From positions 246,658 through 310,657 of the forward strand of contig MNCI01035092.1 in the NCBI GenBank assembly GCA_015680685.1: a stretch of DNA of 64,000 nucleotides, in the 5' to 3' direction. This document shows, one piece after another, positions 34,380 through 46,561 of the stretch (within the stretch, counting starts at the first letter, position 1; the number at the start of each line of letters is the position of its first letter). The notes beneath the pieces were generated by a model. It saw only the letters and a list, made by a program, of their open reading frames with translations. It was not told where the DNA came from and searched no databases. A program made the position numbers and the translations under genes. Source of the DNA: Gnetum montanum. Taxonomy: Eukaryota > Streptophyta > Gnetopsida > Gnetales > Gnetaceae.

Positions 34380-35137
34380 TGAAGAGCTGTGATATCGAGG
34401 CCGCAATATCGGGTCTGTGATATCGGATCTTGCCAAGCGATATTGGACATCTGATATCGGGACCTATCTTGTTGCCTATAAATAAGAGGCAGGCACACTT
34501 CGTTTGGTAGTTAGTTCTTAGTCCCTTACCTGAACTCTTGCAGTTTCTTCCTCTTAGAGTTAGAATTATTTCTGAGTGCCCATAGTAGGAGTCATAAAGC
34601 AAATGGATCTTTATTCAAGCATTGTGTACTTGAGCATACCTTGTGTTCAGAAATAAAGATGAAGTTTTTGATAAACCTTGTAGCATTCAAAATAGATTAT
34701 CTCTCACCCTTACTACTATATATAGTTCTTAAATTTTTTTCATTAGTTAATTAATGTTTCTTTTATTGATTCATTAGCGTTTGGTAATCCCAAGAGTTTT
34801 ACACTAGTTTAGGATGTGTATGGAAAGTGGGAGTGGATGTTGTTGTTAGGACTAGTTAGGACCTAGTTGATTAGTTAATTTAAATTAGTTATTCAATTAA
34901 TTCACTTCTTCCCTCTTTAGCACCAAGACATAAAACATAAAAAGTATAAAAATCATATACCTCAATTTTACTTAACCATACAATCGTGCCATATGAGTAA
35001 GCTTGGGAAGACAACGACCACCTAACCCATCCTTGTTCTATGAAGGTGCATAAGCACTTAGTCCTTGGAGTTTGATCGGATCATGCATAATGCTCGTATT
35101 CATATGGTTGAGTGTAGGGGTACCTCACCGCTCATCA
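34380..35137 (+). repeat. E2 5' LTR
   Basis: 758 bp, TGAAGAGCTG...CCGCTCATCA. The U3 of ~97 bp is built from GATATCGAGG, CAATATCGGG and GATATCGG palindromic units, then TATAAATA at 34,477-34,484. AATAAAGATG near 34,651 is a polyadenylation-like site. The last 83 bp differ from the 3' LTR at ten positions, all transitions. Confidence 0.92.
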
Positions 35138-35138
35138 T

Positions 35139-35158
35139 TGGCATCGTTGCTGAGGACC
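35139..35158 (+). other. E2 primer-binding site (tRNA-Asp type)
   Basis: TGGCATCGTTGCTGAGGACC starts two bases after the LTR and closely matches TGGCGCCGTTGCCGGGGA. It is one of the better-preserved sites of the four elements. Confidence 0.78.
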
Positions 35159-35282
35159 TTGTTGTTTATGTGCTAATTAGAACTTAGGAATCTTCCCATC
35201 GTTGGAACGAACCCTTAGGGTTGGTTATATTAAAATTATTAGAAAAGAGAATAGAAAAGTGTCACACACTAAAGAGTTAATC

Positions 35283-37210
35283 ATGTCTCTTTCTTCTTAC
35301 AAGAGTGTTTCACCACCTAGGTCTGACACAACGAACAATCGGAGGCGTAATACACATGATGACCCGCCAGTGCCCCAATAGCTTCGTGTGGTATACATTC
35401 ATCCTAATGAGTATATACCAAACTTTAACTTCATTCTCCACTAGGATGAACAACTGCGTTGGCGTGATTTAGAAGGTAACATAGTGTTACCTCTTGATTA
35501 TTCAATCCCAAGCATGCTTCTTCATGCTCTTACATGAATTGGTATGTAGCACTTACAAGCAAAGTACGTTGTGCATGAACATGACTTGAGAGAGTATCAA
35601 CCCATGGAGGCACAATGTCAAAGGGACTTACAACAGGAGAGAAATCATAAATATATGAAGGAGAAGTGGTCTTAAGATGTTCTGTATGTGCTAAGTGAAA
35701 ATGAGGGTGGGGAACCTGCCTCAGGAGGTCTTCCAAAAAATGATGTTCCTCCTGTTGACTTCAGTCAAGGGGTTGTGTATCAGAATCTTCACTCAACTAT
35801 CAATAACCAAGATTCTGGTACCAACAGACATAAAGGGTTTGAAAAAGGAACACAAACACATGACAAAGATGGACATTCTAATCGTAACAGTAACCAAGGC
35901 CACGACCACCAAAGAGAAGGTAGTAGGCACCATCATGATGACGATCGTGCTTCCTCTTCACCTTCATCATCTCCTTCCCCCTCTCCTTCAGGATCAGAAC
36001 ATAGTCGTAGAGAGAAAGACCCATGAGGATAATGGTAGGAAAAACAAGAATAATAGAAAAAATAGTCAAGAAAGGGGACAAGGGCATTTTAGAGAAACAC
36101 ATTGTGAAAGGAGGGAGAGTAGAGAATAGCATAGGCATCATAGACACCATACACAACACGATCACAATAAACCCCTACTCACTACCCAAAGTATGCTAAA
36201 TATAACTGAGGCTGTCAAAATCCCAACAAGGCACCAAAAAGATAGTTGGATCAAAAGATTAGACCTGAACAATATCCCACGATTTGAAGGGGGATACAAC
36301 ATTGATCCTCAAAATCATTTGCAAGCATTTCATGATGCATGTGCCTTGAAAAACCTAGATAATGAGTGGCAAAAACTTAAGTTGTTTCCATAGACATTGA
36401 TCAAGGAAGCAGAAAGCTGGTACCAGTCCTTAGAACCAGAATCCATTCGCCAATGGAGTACCATGTTAGAATTGTTCAATGATAAGTATCAAACGTACTC
36501 CCGAGTGTCCAACCTATGAAAGCAAATCCAAGGATAGAAACAAGGATGGCATGAACCCTTGGATGCTACCATGGGCTGATATTATGCTTTATTACATCGT
36601 TTCTCTAGCCATGGTTACTCGTAGAGGGAACAACTATGCCATCTCATAGATAGACTTAGGCATGAAATATGAAGAACCCTTGGGACTTATGCCCAAGGAA
36701 GACTATCTAAGCTTAGAGCCCATCAAGTAAAAAGATTGTTGGAGCAAGTTGTCGAGGAGGAAGGAGAGTTAAGGAAAAGAGAGAGTGTGAAGGAATACAA
36801 TAGAGATCCTTCCCTCCAAAAGAAGGGAGTTAGATTTTGTGAGAATGAAGAAGAGTCAACACTTGAAGAGATGGTGAATAGGAAAACTTTTCCCATTCAA
36901 AAACTTGCATCAGAAGTATCAACAAAGGTGAACTAGATGTGGGACTCCTTAGATAATAGATTTCAAACCATTCTCAAAATAGTAGAGGAGTCTAGGAAAC
37001 TAGGTAGTGATCGAGAAAGGAGAAAAAAGAAAGAAACTGAATATGCACATAACAAAGGTAAGGGCAAAGCTGCCATCATTGAAGAGGTTTTGGATTCAGA
37101 TATAGACAATGATGGTGAATGTGAGATATGTCAATATGACCATCCTAAGGGATGTTGCCTAGTAATCTCACATCTGTAGGAGTCTGGAGTGTATGCACTA
37201 AACCCATAAT
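35283..37210 (+). pseudogene. gag: E2 gag
   Basis: Starts MSLSSYKSVSPPRSD at 35,283. An Asp/Ser/His/Arg-rich segment (35,688-36,026) precedes the capsid-like region: MLNITEAVKI, NNIPRFEGGYNIDPQNHLQA, AESWYQSLEPESIRQWSTML, RAHQVKRLLEQV. The zinc knuckle at 37,120-37,158 is C-E-I-C-Q-Y-D-H-P-K-G-C-C, CX2CX3HX4C, one residue shorter than the canonical CX2CX4HX4C. Roughly ten stops; two (QIQG*K and GYS*REQL) lie at the same codons as stops in E1. Confidence 0.87.
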
Positions 37211-37790
37211 TAAACAAACGACAAACACCCCAAAGGTTACCTTATCCTCATGGTAGCCCAAGACAGTTCCACTAACCCTTAATGTATTATCCAAGTGGAA
37301 CTCCACCACAACCAAATGAATAGTATCAACAGTGGAAACACCGACAATTATGGGGAATGCCACCACCACGTCAATAGTGCCCTTACCATCAATCTGACCC
37401 GTATGGATATTACGTGCAACAACCAATCTCTCTACATGACTCTACTAGTCATGTTACTCCTCAGTCTTACTACCAAACCCACGAGTACTATAAAACTCCT
37501 TCTCCTAGAGGAGGTTTCACAAATGTACTATCCTTCTCATTTGATTGTACCTCTTTCACCCTTAGCTCCATTACCACCTACTCCAACTATGCAGGGTGAG
37601 CTCCCTGCCCAGCCGTAACAATGTAATGCTACAAGGGCTATCAGCCCTCAACCTACTATTGGTTCAAACAACTGCATAAAGAAAAGACCTTTCTTTAGAA
37701 CCAACAGTCCAATTAAGTCCTTACAACCACAAGCAAAAAATTCTCCAAACACCTCACCACCATTTGAATCTTTGGAGCTTCCTTCAAACC
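37211..37790 (+). pseudogene. E2 Gag-PR Pro/Gln/Tyr-rich linker
   Basis: The frame encodes QFH, YYPSGTPPQP, YGYYVQQPISLHD and SYYQTHEYYKTPSPRG, a low-complexity spacer aligned with E1 and with E3 (52,440-52,102, minus). No function assigned. Confidence 0.65.
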
Positions 37791-38266
37791 AAAGTCCACA
37801 CTTAACGCACATGATCATGTTGACTCATGCAATTACCAATTGGATTAAAGTTTATCATCTTCCTAGGAAATTCTCTAATCCTTGAAGTCCTCTTATATAT
37901 TTTCAAATTGCTAGGAATGAACCTTACAAGGCTCTTTTGAATTAAGGTTTTGGTGTTAACTTAATCTCTCAAGAAATGTATAAAGCCTAGAAATATTCCA
38001 TACATTTAGAGTTGGTTGACTATTCCATCATTGTCCCATTAGGACTAGTGGAGGACATTTTTACCACTGTTTTTGGGTGGACGTATCTAGCTAATTTCCT
38101 ACTGATTCAAGTAAACAACTATAAGGGGGACTTCCCAATCATAATGGGAAGAGCATGGCTAAGAACAATTGACACACACATAGGAATACGTGATCTTTCC
38201 CTAGAAATATCAAAAGAAAATATATTTGGAAAGATTGAGAAGAAGAAAGTTCCATGCATTGCATAG
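37791..38266 (+). pseudogene. E2 aspartic protease
   Basis: The frame reads NEPYKALLN*GFGVNLIS; the catalytic Asp of the LLDFG block in E1 is Asn here, followed by a stop. It continues LELVDYSIIVPLGLVEDIF, VNNYKGDFPIIMGRAWL and ends KKVPCIA. The last 84 codons are open. The IIMGRAWL block corresponds to IILGRPFL of Athila-type proteases. Inactive as it stands. Confidence 0.82.
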
Positions 38267-39640
38267 AGTGACACAAGGTGTAATTGCGTGCATGCAACCA
38301 ATGTGCACCAATAACTAACATACAAAAATGTTTGTATGTAGTAACCATAAGACAAGAAGGCACCCTGTGGCTAATAACTAACCAAGAGAACAATTCAACT
38401 ATATGCATGGAACCAACTAAGAGCTTGACTTGCACCTACATTGATAGCATAGATACATTATAGCAAGTCCATCACCAACTTCCTAGTCTTAACATCAAAA
38501 ATATTAACTAAGGAAAGTTGGAAATCCTTGATGAGTTCAAGAAAAAGCCCCTTGAGCTAAAACTGTTGCCCACTGATATGGAGTATACATTTCTCAAAAA
38601 TGGAAAATCAATAATCATTAATGCTAAGCTCGCTCCTCAACAAAAATAAAGACTGCTAAAAATGGTAAACAAAAGGTCGAAAGCCTTTGCTTGGTCATAT
38701 CCCAAATTAACCAGAATAGATCCTAGGATATGCCAACATAGAATTTACACTAACCCCTCCATGAAACCTTGATGACAATCGCAGAGATAACTGAATCCAA
38801 AGCTTAAGCAAGTGGTTAAAGAAGAAATTGAACAACTTCTAAAAGCTAGGTTCATCTATCCCATTGTTGATAGTGAATGGGTTAGTCTGTTATTCATTAT
38901 GCCTAAAAATGGAGGTAAATGAAGGGTGTGTATAGACCTTAGGCTACTGAACATGGCAACATTTAAAGACCACTTCCCAATGCCATTTGTCAACCAAGTC
39001 TTAGATACCATTGCAGGGCATTGCTACTGTAGTTTTCTGGATGGCTATAGTGGATATAATCAAATTCAAATAGCATTAGAAGACCAAGCCAAGACTACAT
39101 TCACAAGTCCTTGGGGGACATTTGCATATAAGTAGATACCGTTTGGCTTGTGCATTGCCCTAGCAACATTTCAATGTTTGGTTCTAAGTATCTTTTAGCA
39201 GCAAATAGCAAATGGTTTGGATGTCTTTATGGATGATTTCTCCACCTATGGACTGGACTTTGAATAAGCATTGGACTGATTAGAGAAAATACTGAAACAA
39301 TGTGTAGAAACCAGCTTAAGACTCAACTGGCAAAAAAGCCTTTTAATGGTCCAAGAAGGTGTTGTATTGGGGCACAGATTTCACAAACAGGGATAGAAGT
39401 AGATCCTGAAAAGATTAAGGCCATTCAAAGAATCACTCAGCAACTTGAAACTGTAAAAGACATCCAATCATTCCTTGGACATATTGGCTATTATAAATGC
39501 TTCATTGAGAACTTTTCAAGGATTGTGAAACCTTTGGTAGAACTAACAAAGAAGGATGTACCTTTTCAATGGATCAAGGAATGTGAGCTAGCCTTCCAAA
39601 CCTTAAAACAGAAGCTTGTAGAAACACCTATTCTACAAGC
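38267..39640 (+). pseudogene. E2 reverse transcriptase (with linker)
   Basis: RT blocks in order: VVKEEIEQLLKARFIYPI, LLFIMPKNGG, VCIDLRLLN (first Asp), FPMPFVNQVLDTIAGH, CSFLDGYSGYNQIQIALED, TTFTSPWGTFAYK, FGLCIALATFQC, VFMDDFSTYG (VFMDD at 39,223-39,237), then the thumb/connection IQSFLGHIGYYKCFIENF, LTKKDVPFQWIKECELAF. Only a handful of stops. The motif order and wording are typical of Athila-like RTs. A frameshift lies near 39,300-39,400. Confidence 0.9.
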
Positions 39641-40200
39641 TCTTGACTAGTCCAAACCATTCCACATAATGACTGACGCGTCCAACTTTGCCTTAAGAGC
39701 TATACTTACATAGTTAGATGACCGAAAATGACCCTATTACATCCATTGTGCAAGTCAAAGTATCACTGGTGCACAACTCAATTACACCACAATGGAAAAA
39801 GAGTTAATGGCTATGGTGTTTGCACTAGAAAAATTTATGCACTATGTATTGGGCTATAAGATATTTGTACATACAGATCATAGTGTAATTTGGTTCCTAA
39901 TGAATAAACCAATGGTGAGCCCTTGCATCATACGATGGCTCATGATCTTACAAGAGTTCGATCTTATGATGATCGATTGTAAAGACACCAAGAATGTTGT
40001 TGCTGATCATTTATCTCGATTACGATGGAACAACAAAGAGGATGAATATCCAATTTCTGACCATTTCCCTAATGAACTCCTCTTTGTAGGTGTGATAAAC
40101 AATCACTTACCCATTGATACAAATTGGTATAGTAACATTCTTACTTATTTTCTTACACAAGAAACACCACAAGGGTTAGATGTTAAAAAGAAACAATAGT
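39641..40200 (+). pseudogene. E2 RNase H
   Basis: The frame reads SKPFHIMTDASNFALRAI (first Asp), then 39,792-40,199 is fully open: EKELMAMVFALEKF (Glu), YKIFVHTDHSVIWFLMNKPM (Asp), KDTKNVVADHLSRLRW (Asp/His). The key acidic residues are all present. A short RH-to-IN linker follows. Confidence 0.88.
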
Positions 40201-41452
40201 TTCTTCACCGAGCCAAATATTTCATGGAAATCAATGGACACATTTATAAGGTATGTCCCGATGGCTTGGTTCGATGGTGTGTTCCCGATGTAGATCAATT
40301 ACGAGTTGTCCAAGACACTCATGAGGGCCCTTATGGGGATCATTATACAGGGAGATGAACAACCATAAGAATCTTACTTGTAGGATATTATTGGCCTACA
40401 TTGTTCTAGGATGCTCATCATTTTGTCCAATCTTGTGAGCACTGCTAACATGACGGGGGTATGACTACTAGAATGGAGGGTCCACAACAATGGATTCAAC
40501 CTTTAGAACCCTTTGACATATGGGGTATTGATTTTATGGGGCCTATTACACCAATGTATAAGGGAAAGGCCTACATTGTTGTTGCTGTTGACTATTTTAC
40601 AAAATGGGTAGAAGCAGCTACTGTTATGGAATGTACATCATCTACCGTTGCATGATTTTTTTAACAACAAATCATAAACAGGTTTAGCATGCCTTGTGCA
40701 CTTTTTTCTGACAATGGTACACACTTTACAGGTTCGACGTTTTGAAAGTTAAGCACAAACTGACTACACCATATCATCCTCAAGAAAATGGTCAAGCTAA
40801 GGTTACCAATAGGGAGATCAAAAAAATATTAACATGAACCATTGGCAAGTATAGGCAAGACTGGAGCACCAAACTAAATGATGCTATCTAGGCATACCTC
40901 TCCACATGGAAACTCCCTATAGGCTACTCTCCCTATGAGTTAGTGTACGGTAAACTTTCGACACTTCCTATTCAAGTGGAGCTTCATACACTATCCATAG
41001 CATGTGACCTTAACCTTGACCTCAATCTAGCAAAAAAAGAATGGTTAATGAACCTTAACTTGCTAGATGAGAATTAACTAGCTGCACTGTCATCCAATGA
41101 ATAGCACAAGGCCTTTAATAAACAATTTCATGACCTAAGTATTAGGAAAGTAAAATTCCAACCAAGAGATAAGGTTTTTTATTGGAATCCCACACATGTA
41201 CTAGAACAAACTAAATTTCAAACACTATGGGAAGGACCTTATATCATTCATGAAACTTTTCCTTCAGGGGCCATGATGATCTACAAACCTGAAAGCCCAA
41301 ATAAGAAGTTATTGATCAACATCCAGCAAACCAAACCCTTCCATGAGCCTAAAATAGCTAGTACTAATACTATCTTTGTTGGTGGAAAACCTTGCTCATT
41401 ATTTTGGATTTCCTCCTTCCAATTCATTCGTGGGGAAGATGGCCACTTCTAA
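40201..41452 (+). pseudogene. E2 integrase
   Basis: The HHCC finger is kept: DTHEGPYGDHYTG ... FVQSCEHC. Core: FDIWGIDFMGPITP (Asp), [24 protein letters not shown] (Asp), a short deletion, [12 protein letters not shown] (Glu). C-terminal part: WKLPIGYSPYELVYGK, FQTLWEGPYIIHETFPSGA, YKPESPNKK, ending LFWISSFQFIRGEDGHF and stop. About eight stops. KILT*TIG has TGA at the codon where E1 has TAG. Confidence 0.9.
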
Positions 41453-43322
41453 GCCCTTAGTTCCTTTGCCTTTTTTGTTTCACACATTGTTCATCTTTAC
41501 TTATTTTTGTTTTACACCTTCATTAACATTTTTACTATTTCTTTGTTTGATTTATTCTTATTCATCACATAATAAGTGCTCACGATGGTGGGTTGTATTA
41601 TAATAAGTGTTGATTGCTAATGTTTGATTTTTACCTTTGACTTTCAATGTTGATGCTAAGATATGGTTTCTTTTGATAAAACAGGTAATGAGTCCATGTC
41701 ACCCAATTATCGATGCAACTCTATGGTCTCCCTTGTTTTGGAAATGTATTGTCCCTTTTCTAAGAAAACTTATTAATGAATTGGTGCCTTAGTACTCTTC
41801 AAACCAAGGAAAGATTCAAATGCATGAAAAAGGGTGTGACCTCAAGGGGATTCGACGCATTTGTGATAGATATTCTCTTAGGTACTTGGATGTTTTTCAC
41901 AGGTTTTCTACCATCCCGCTCTTGACCAAATATTAGGGAGTTAACTAAATCAAGTAAGCCATTGCATGGTGTGGTTCTCACATTCAAAAAAAAATTGGTG
42001 AGAATTCAGAGCACACCCCTTAGACATAATAAAGAAACATGTCTACAAGAACTAGTTATGGCACTAGAAAGACATGTTACCCATGCTTGAAGGTTCCCTC
42101 TAACTAAGGCCCTTTCTCACTTCCTATTTCTTCTCTTGTTGGGATGGTGGTAGCTCTGTGGATTCATTCTTGTTACTTCATGAGGATGGGTTGGTCAAGT
42201 GTGTTGATGCGAGGTCACTAGATGTAGATAGTTGAATTTGGATTTGGACAAAATTTTATTAAGTCACCTTAACCACATATTACACAATGGACTTTATACC
42301 ACCTTAATTTTTGGACTCCATCCCATTCTCTCCTCTCTTTCCGTATTATTTTCCATATTCCACCTCATTGCCAGTTTTATGATGAGTCTATATCTTAGTT
42401 GATGCATTGTTAGTCTTTAGTAAAACTCTTGTGGGTAAGTTCTTAACCTTTGTTTCCATATGTCATTTTGAGAGCCTACAAAATCTTTGGTTTGTAGGTT
42501 TTTCAGGGCATTCAGGGCATGAGCCTACTTTGGGGAGGACCCATTAGCATAGGTTTTTGGTGCAATCATTCAACTCATTCCCTTCAACATTTCTCACAAT
42601 CAACTATTTCTCAATCACCCCATTAATGACATCTATTTTTGCTCTTTTTTTTATTGGCTTCACCATTGTTATTTCCTTATCCTTCTTGTTCTTTAAATTT
42701 TTCCACCCTATTGCTACTGGAGGTTCACTCTTAGTCATGGGGGCCCTATCACAAATTTTTCCATTCCATAATTATCTTACCCCTACACCTTGGGTAGTTA
42801 TCAGTCATAAACCTCTAACCTAGTATTTGTCATACCCACAACCTAGCCAATGTGCTTTATATCGAGGCAAGGTATAAGCTGCATTAGGTTTTATCTACCC
42901 TTGCTAATCTGTAAGTGTGTTGTGTGTGCAGATGGTGATTATAGGAACAATGGATTGGGATAAGAGGGAGCACTCAGGATGGACTAGAGCTAGAGTGTTT
43001 CCGGAAAGAACAAGTTTGGACATGTGGCTATGGATGAACACTAGTGTGCATAGTTTCGACATCGGTAGCAATGCGCCTCATTCTCTCTCTCTCTCTCACT
43101 CACACACTCTCTCTTCAAGCTATTGAATGAGGGTCTGGATGTCATCTATGTACAGTGTTTACCACAATGGGCATGAACACCAATGCTATAATATATATGT
43201 CGATCCATTCCCTGGGCACTCTGAGTCTGTCATCCCATGTCATCATTAGTTGTAATTCAGTCAATAATCCTATACCTTTCCAATATTTTGTAAAGAACTC
43301 GAGGATGAGTTTTCATTCAGTT
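41453..43322 (+). other. E2 post-integrase spacer with ORF3 remnant
   Basis: It aligns with the E1 and E4 spacers up to CTTAGTCATGGGGGCC (42,732-42,747). A single TATATCGAGG (about 42,859) recalls the U3 motif, and CTGTAAGTG ... GTGTGCAG/ATGG (42,909-42,934) looks like a compressed intron before the ORF3 start. The frame from 42,932 is open for 65 codons but does not resemble ORF3 of E1 or E4. Most of ORF3 is gone. Confidence 0.55.
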
Positions 43323-43331
43323 GTGGGGGTA
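43323..43331 (+). other. E2 polypurine tract
   Basis: GTGGGGGTA directly abuts the 3' LTR start. Confidence 0.75.
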
Positions 43332-44148
43332 TGATGAGTCGCAATATCGGGGCCGCGATATCAGATCCTACCAAGCGATATTAGACATCTGATATCAGGA
43401 CCTGTCTCGTTGCCTATAAATAAGAGGCAAGCACACTTGGTTTGGTAGTTAGTTCTTAGTCCCTTACCCAAACTCTTGTAGTTTCTCCCTCTCAAAGTTA
43501 GAATTATTTCTAAGTGCCCACAATAAAAGTCATAAAGTGAATAGATCTTTATTCAAGCATTGTATACCTGAGCATACCTTATGTCCAAAAATAAAGACGA
43601 ACTTTGTGATAAACCTTGTAGCATTCAAAATAGCTTATCTCTCACCCTTAATATTATTTACAGTTCTTAAATGCTTTCATTAGTTAATTAATGTTGCTTT
43701 TATTGATTCGTTAATTTTCACAAGTAAGCACACTCACTACGACCACTTCGAGCATGCATGGAACACTTGGTAACCCAGTAACAATTAGCATTTTCTAATC
43801 CTAGGAGTGTTACACTAGTTCAAGATGTGTATGGAAAGTGGAAGTGGATGCTAGTGTTAGGACTAGTTAGGACCTAGCTGATTAGTTAATTTAAATTAGT
43901 TATTCAATTAATTCACTTCTTCCCTCTTTAGCACCAGGACATAAAACATAAAAAGCATAAAAATCATATACCTCAAGTTTACTTAACCATACAATCATGT
44001 CATACAAGTAAGCTTGGGAAGACAATGATTACCTAACCCATCCTTATTTTGTGAAGGTGCATAAGCACTTAGTCCTTGAAGTTTAACCGGATCATGCATA
44101 ACACTTGTATTCATATGGTTGAGCATAGAGGTACCTCACCACTCATCA
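43332..44148 (+). repeat. E2 3' LTR
   Basis: 817 bp, TGATGAGTCGC...CCACTCATCA. It has GATATC-type U3 motifs at 43,342-43,408, TATAAATA at 43,415-43,422 and AATAAAGACG near 43,590. It carries about 60 bp (around 43,720-43,790) that the 5' LTR lacks. Confidence 0.92.
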
Positions 44149-44794
44149 AGAATCAAAAATTTTAGTGCAAAATAGTTTAACCTTAGATCCACGAGTCTCA
44201 AAAAAGGATTTAGAGCACCTAAAAAAATCTTGTCGATCACTTGAGGACTTGGAGGGTCTGTTAGCAAATATTATGAAAATGAATGAAAATGTATGAAATA
44301 GTGCTTCAAGCACTAAATTCAAGAACATTTAGATGCATAATATAATATGGCAAACAAAGAACTATAACTTTCTATTAAATAATGCAATAATTTTATGATT
44401 AAAGAAACAAGGTTCAGAGAGTACAGGTTGTGAGCTTTAAAGCTCAAGAATACAAAATAACTTCAAAGCCTAATGCAAACTACAAGATGTATGCTGCAAC
44501 TAGTCTACACTCATTTTTTCTTGTTGATCTACTTTTGAATGTCATTCTCCATAGGTTCTCTTTGATCTGATAATCTATGCTATGTGGGAAAATGATTATG
44601 GACTTTTAGCTTTTACTATACTTTGAAAGTCTCAAATTTGGCTAAAAGAATAATGGTCTAAAAATTCTTACAATGATGCAAATTTTTACTTAAATAGGCT
44701 ATGAATGTTCTAATTTCTTGTTAGCTTGATTATGCCATGATTTTTGAAAAATTATACAACATTTTAAAAGTTTTTCATGTCCAAAATTTGAAGT
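44149..44794. other. E2 right flank, no gene
   Basis: AT-rich DNA with no recognisable domain or repeat, between the E2 target duplication and R1 copy 2. Short frames here (e.g. 44,146-44,328 minus) overlap the LTR edge and are not genes. Confidence 0.35.
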
Positions 44795-45240
44795 GTATGA
44801 TACACCAATGTTTTTTGACTTTTTGGGTTGAAATACAAACATATTTGGTATTTTCCACCACCCAAAATTGCAGCCTATGAAACACCAATGTATGAAACCT
44901 TTCTTGCCAAATTTGATGGCACATTTAGGCTATTTTCATAGCCCAAACTCCAATGTATATGCCACCAACTTTTTTTTGGCCCTTTACTACCAATTTTGGC
45001 AATGTATTTGCACTTTGAGCCTTCACACATTGGCTTAAATGAAATTTACGAATTGTGGATTATAAACTTCATTTTACACATGAGAAATTATCCAAAACTT
45101 TGCAAGAATAGGGTCATAGGATAGGATTTTTGATGGAAAAATGGGCAATTATTTCTACCTTTAAACTCCCATCAAATTACAATGCGAATTTTGTTTATTA
45201 GGCTTCTTATGCATAATACAAATTTTATTTGTGGTGTTTC
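44795..45240. repeat. Dispersed repeat R1, copy 2 (uninterrupted)
   Basis: Same orientation as, and closely similar to, 2,010-3,020 without the S2 insertion. It serves as the empty-site reference for S2. Beyond GTGGTGTTTC the two copies part company. Confidence 0.82.
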
Positions 45241-45902
45241 AAATGCCATAATAAAGCATAAATGGATATTTAGAATGCAAGTTGATGAGATCAATCACAG
45301 AAATTACCAAGGGATAGGAAGAATAACATAAAGAGACCAAAGGACATGCAAGTATGTCCTCTTCAAATTAGGCTTATGTCTATGATGCCTTTGCATGCTC
45401 TCATCATGAGGAGTTTGTAGGCATTAAGGATGATTAATGGTAATTATAAGTTAAAATTCAAATCCACCAAAGAGATTGTTTAAGAATTATGTCACTTCCA
45501 TAATAGATACATCAATTCAAAATAATAGGCAGCAACGAGGTGGTTGGTGGTGAGGTAAGAACGATGGTAGTGGAGAAAGAATGATGATTAAGTGATCTAT
45601 ATCTAGGTCATATGAGATCCTGGTGAAGTTTATGATTAAGATGATATAATACCAACCCATCTCTAGTCAAGACTAATTCCTTTCCATTGATAGTGACCTT
45701 GCATTAACATATCCTTCTTCAACATCCATCAAAAGTGCATGATAACTCTAATAGAATAGCCACCACTCTAAGAGGAGAAGAAAAGAGAATGAAGGAATGG
45801 CCTTAGTTAGACAAGTGCCTTCAAGCATGGATAACATGTCTTTCCAGCCCCATAACCAATGCTTGTAGTCCATTATTGTGTCTAAGGGGTGTGCTTTGAA
45901 TT

Positions 45903-46018
45903 CCCATGTTGTGTTTTTTTTTTCATGGAAACCACATCACGTAAAGACATGTTTCCTATTNCCCATGTTGTGTTTTTTTTTCATGGAAACCACATCACGT
46001 AAAGACATGTTTCCTATT
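45903..46018. repeat. 58-bp exact-type duplication across an N
   Basis: 45,903-45,960 and 45,962-46,018 are the same sequence (CCCATGTTGTG, poly-T, ATGGAAACCACATCACG ...), differing only in poly-T length, and separated by a single N. This is probably a gap-closure artefact within the E3 spacer rather than a biological duplication. Confidence 0.85.
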
Positions 46019-46561
46019 ATGGTTTATAATATGTGTGGTGATCTACTAATGGGAGATCATAAAACCTAAGAAGGAGGTTGAAAAAACCATACAACAATGT
46101 TACACCCTTATTCATTTCTACTTGGTTCATTTCGAGTCTATTAACTAACAAGATCATTGATTACTTTTAGTTACAATTGTGGAAGGACCTCACACTCCCA
46201 TGATGCAGAGCTTCCCAAACTAGATGGAATGAATGGATGATGTGGACTCACTACCTAATATCATCAGGAAATTAATAATTTGTTAATTGAGAACATAATC
46301 CAAAGATAAAATTTGATCATTTAGCAATCAATCATAACATTAAATACTACATTAATTAACTTCTAGTAGAAGCAGTAGCCACGACAAAAATTCAAGATGT
46401 TGTAACGAACAAGACAAGACAAGACAAAATCACACAAAGTAAAATTGAAAGAAAGAAATGGAAAAATATATAAAATAAGTAGTAAAATATTTAATAAAAT
46501 GGAAAACATATGAAGAATAATTTTAAAAAAAATATAAAAACTGGGTAGCCTTCATAAAATG

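Larger units (their letters stand above)
34380..44148 (+). mobile_element. E2: Athila-like Ty3/gypsy element, complete ends, ORF3 lost
   Basis: 9.77 kb between LTRs at 34,380-35,137 and 43,332-44,148. Flanks AAAAT (34,375-34,379) and AGAAT (44,149-44,153) are probably one target duplication with a single transition. It contains PBS, gag, PR, RT, RH, IN and PPT in the canonical order with fewer stops than E1, and is the best-preserved pol in the window. Only a short remnant stands where E1 has ORF3. Confidence 0.92.

Noticed and set aside
43083-43118. CT/CA microsatellite near the end of E2
   Set aside because: A short simple repeat with no further structure; not listed as a separate feature.
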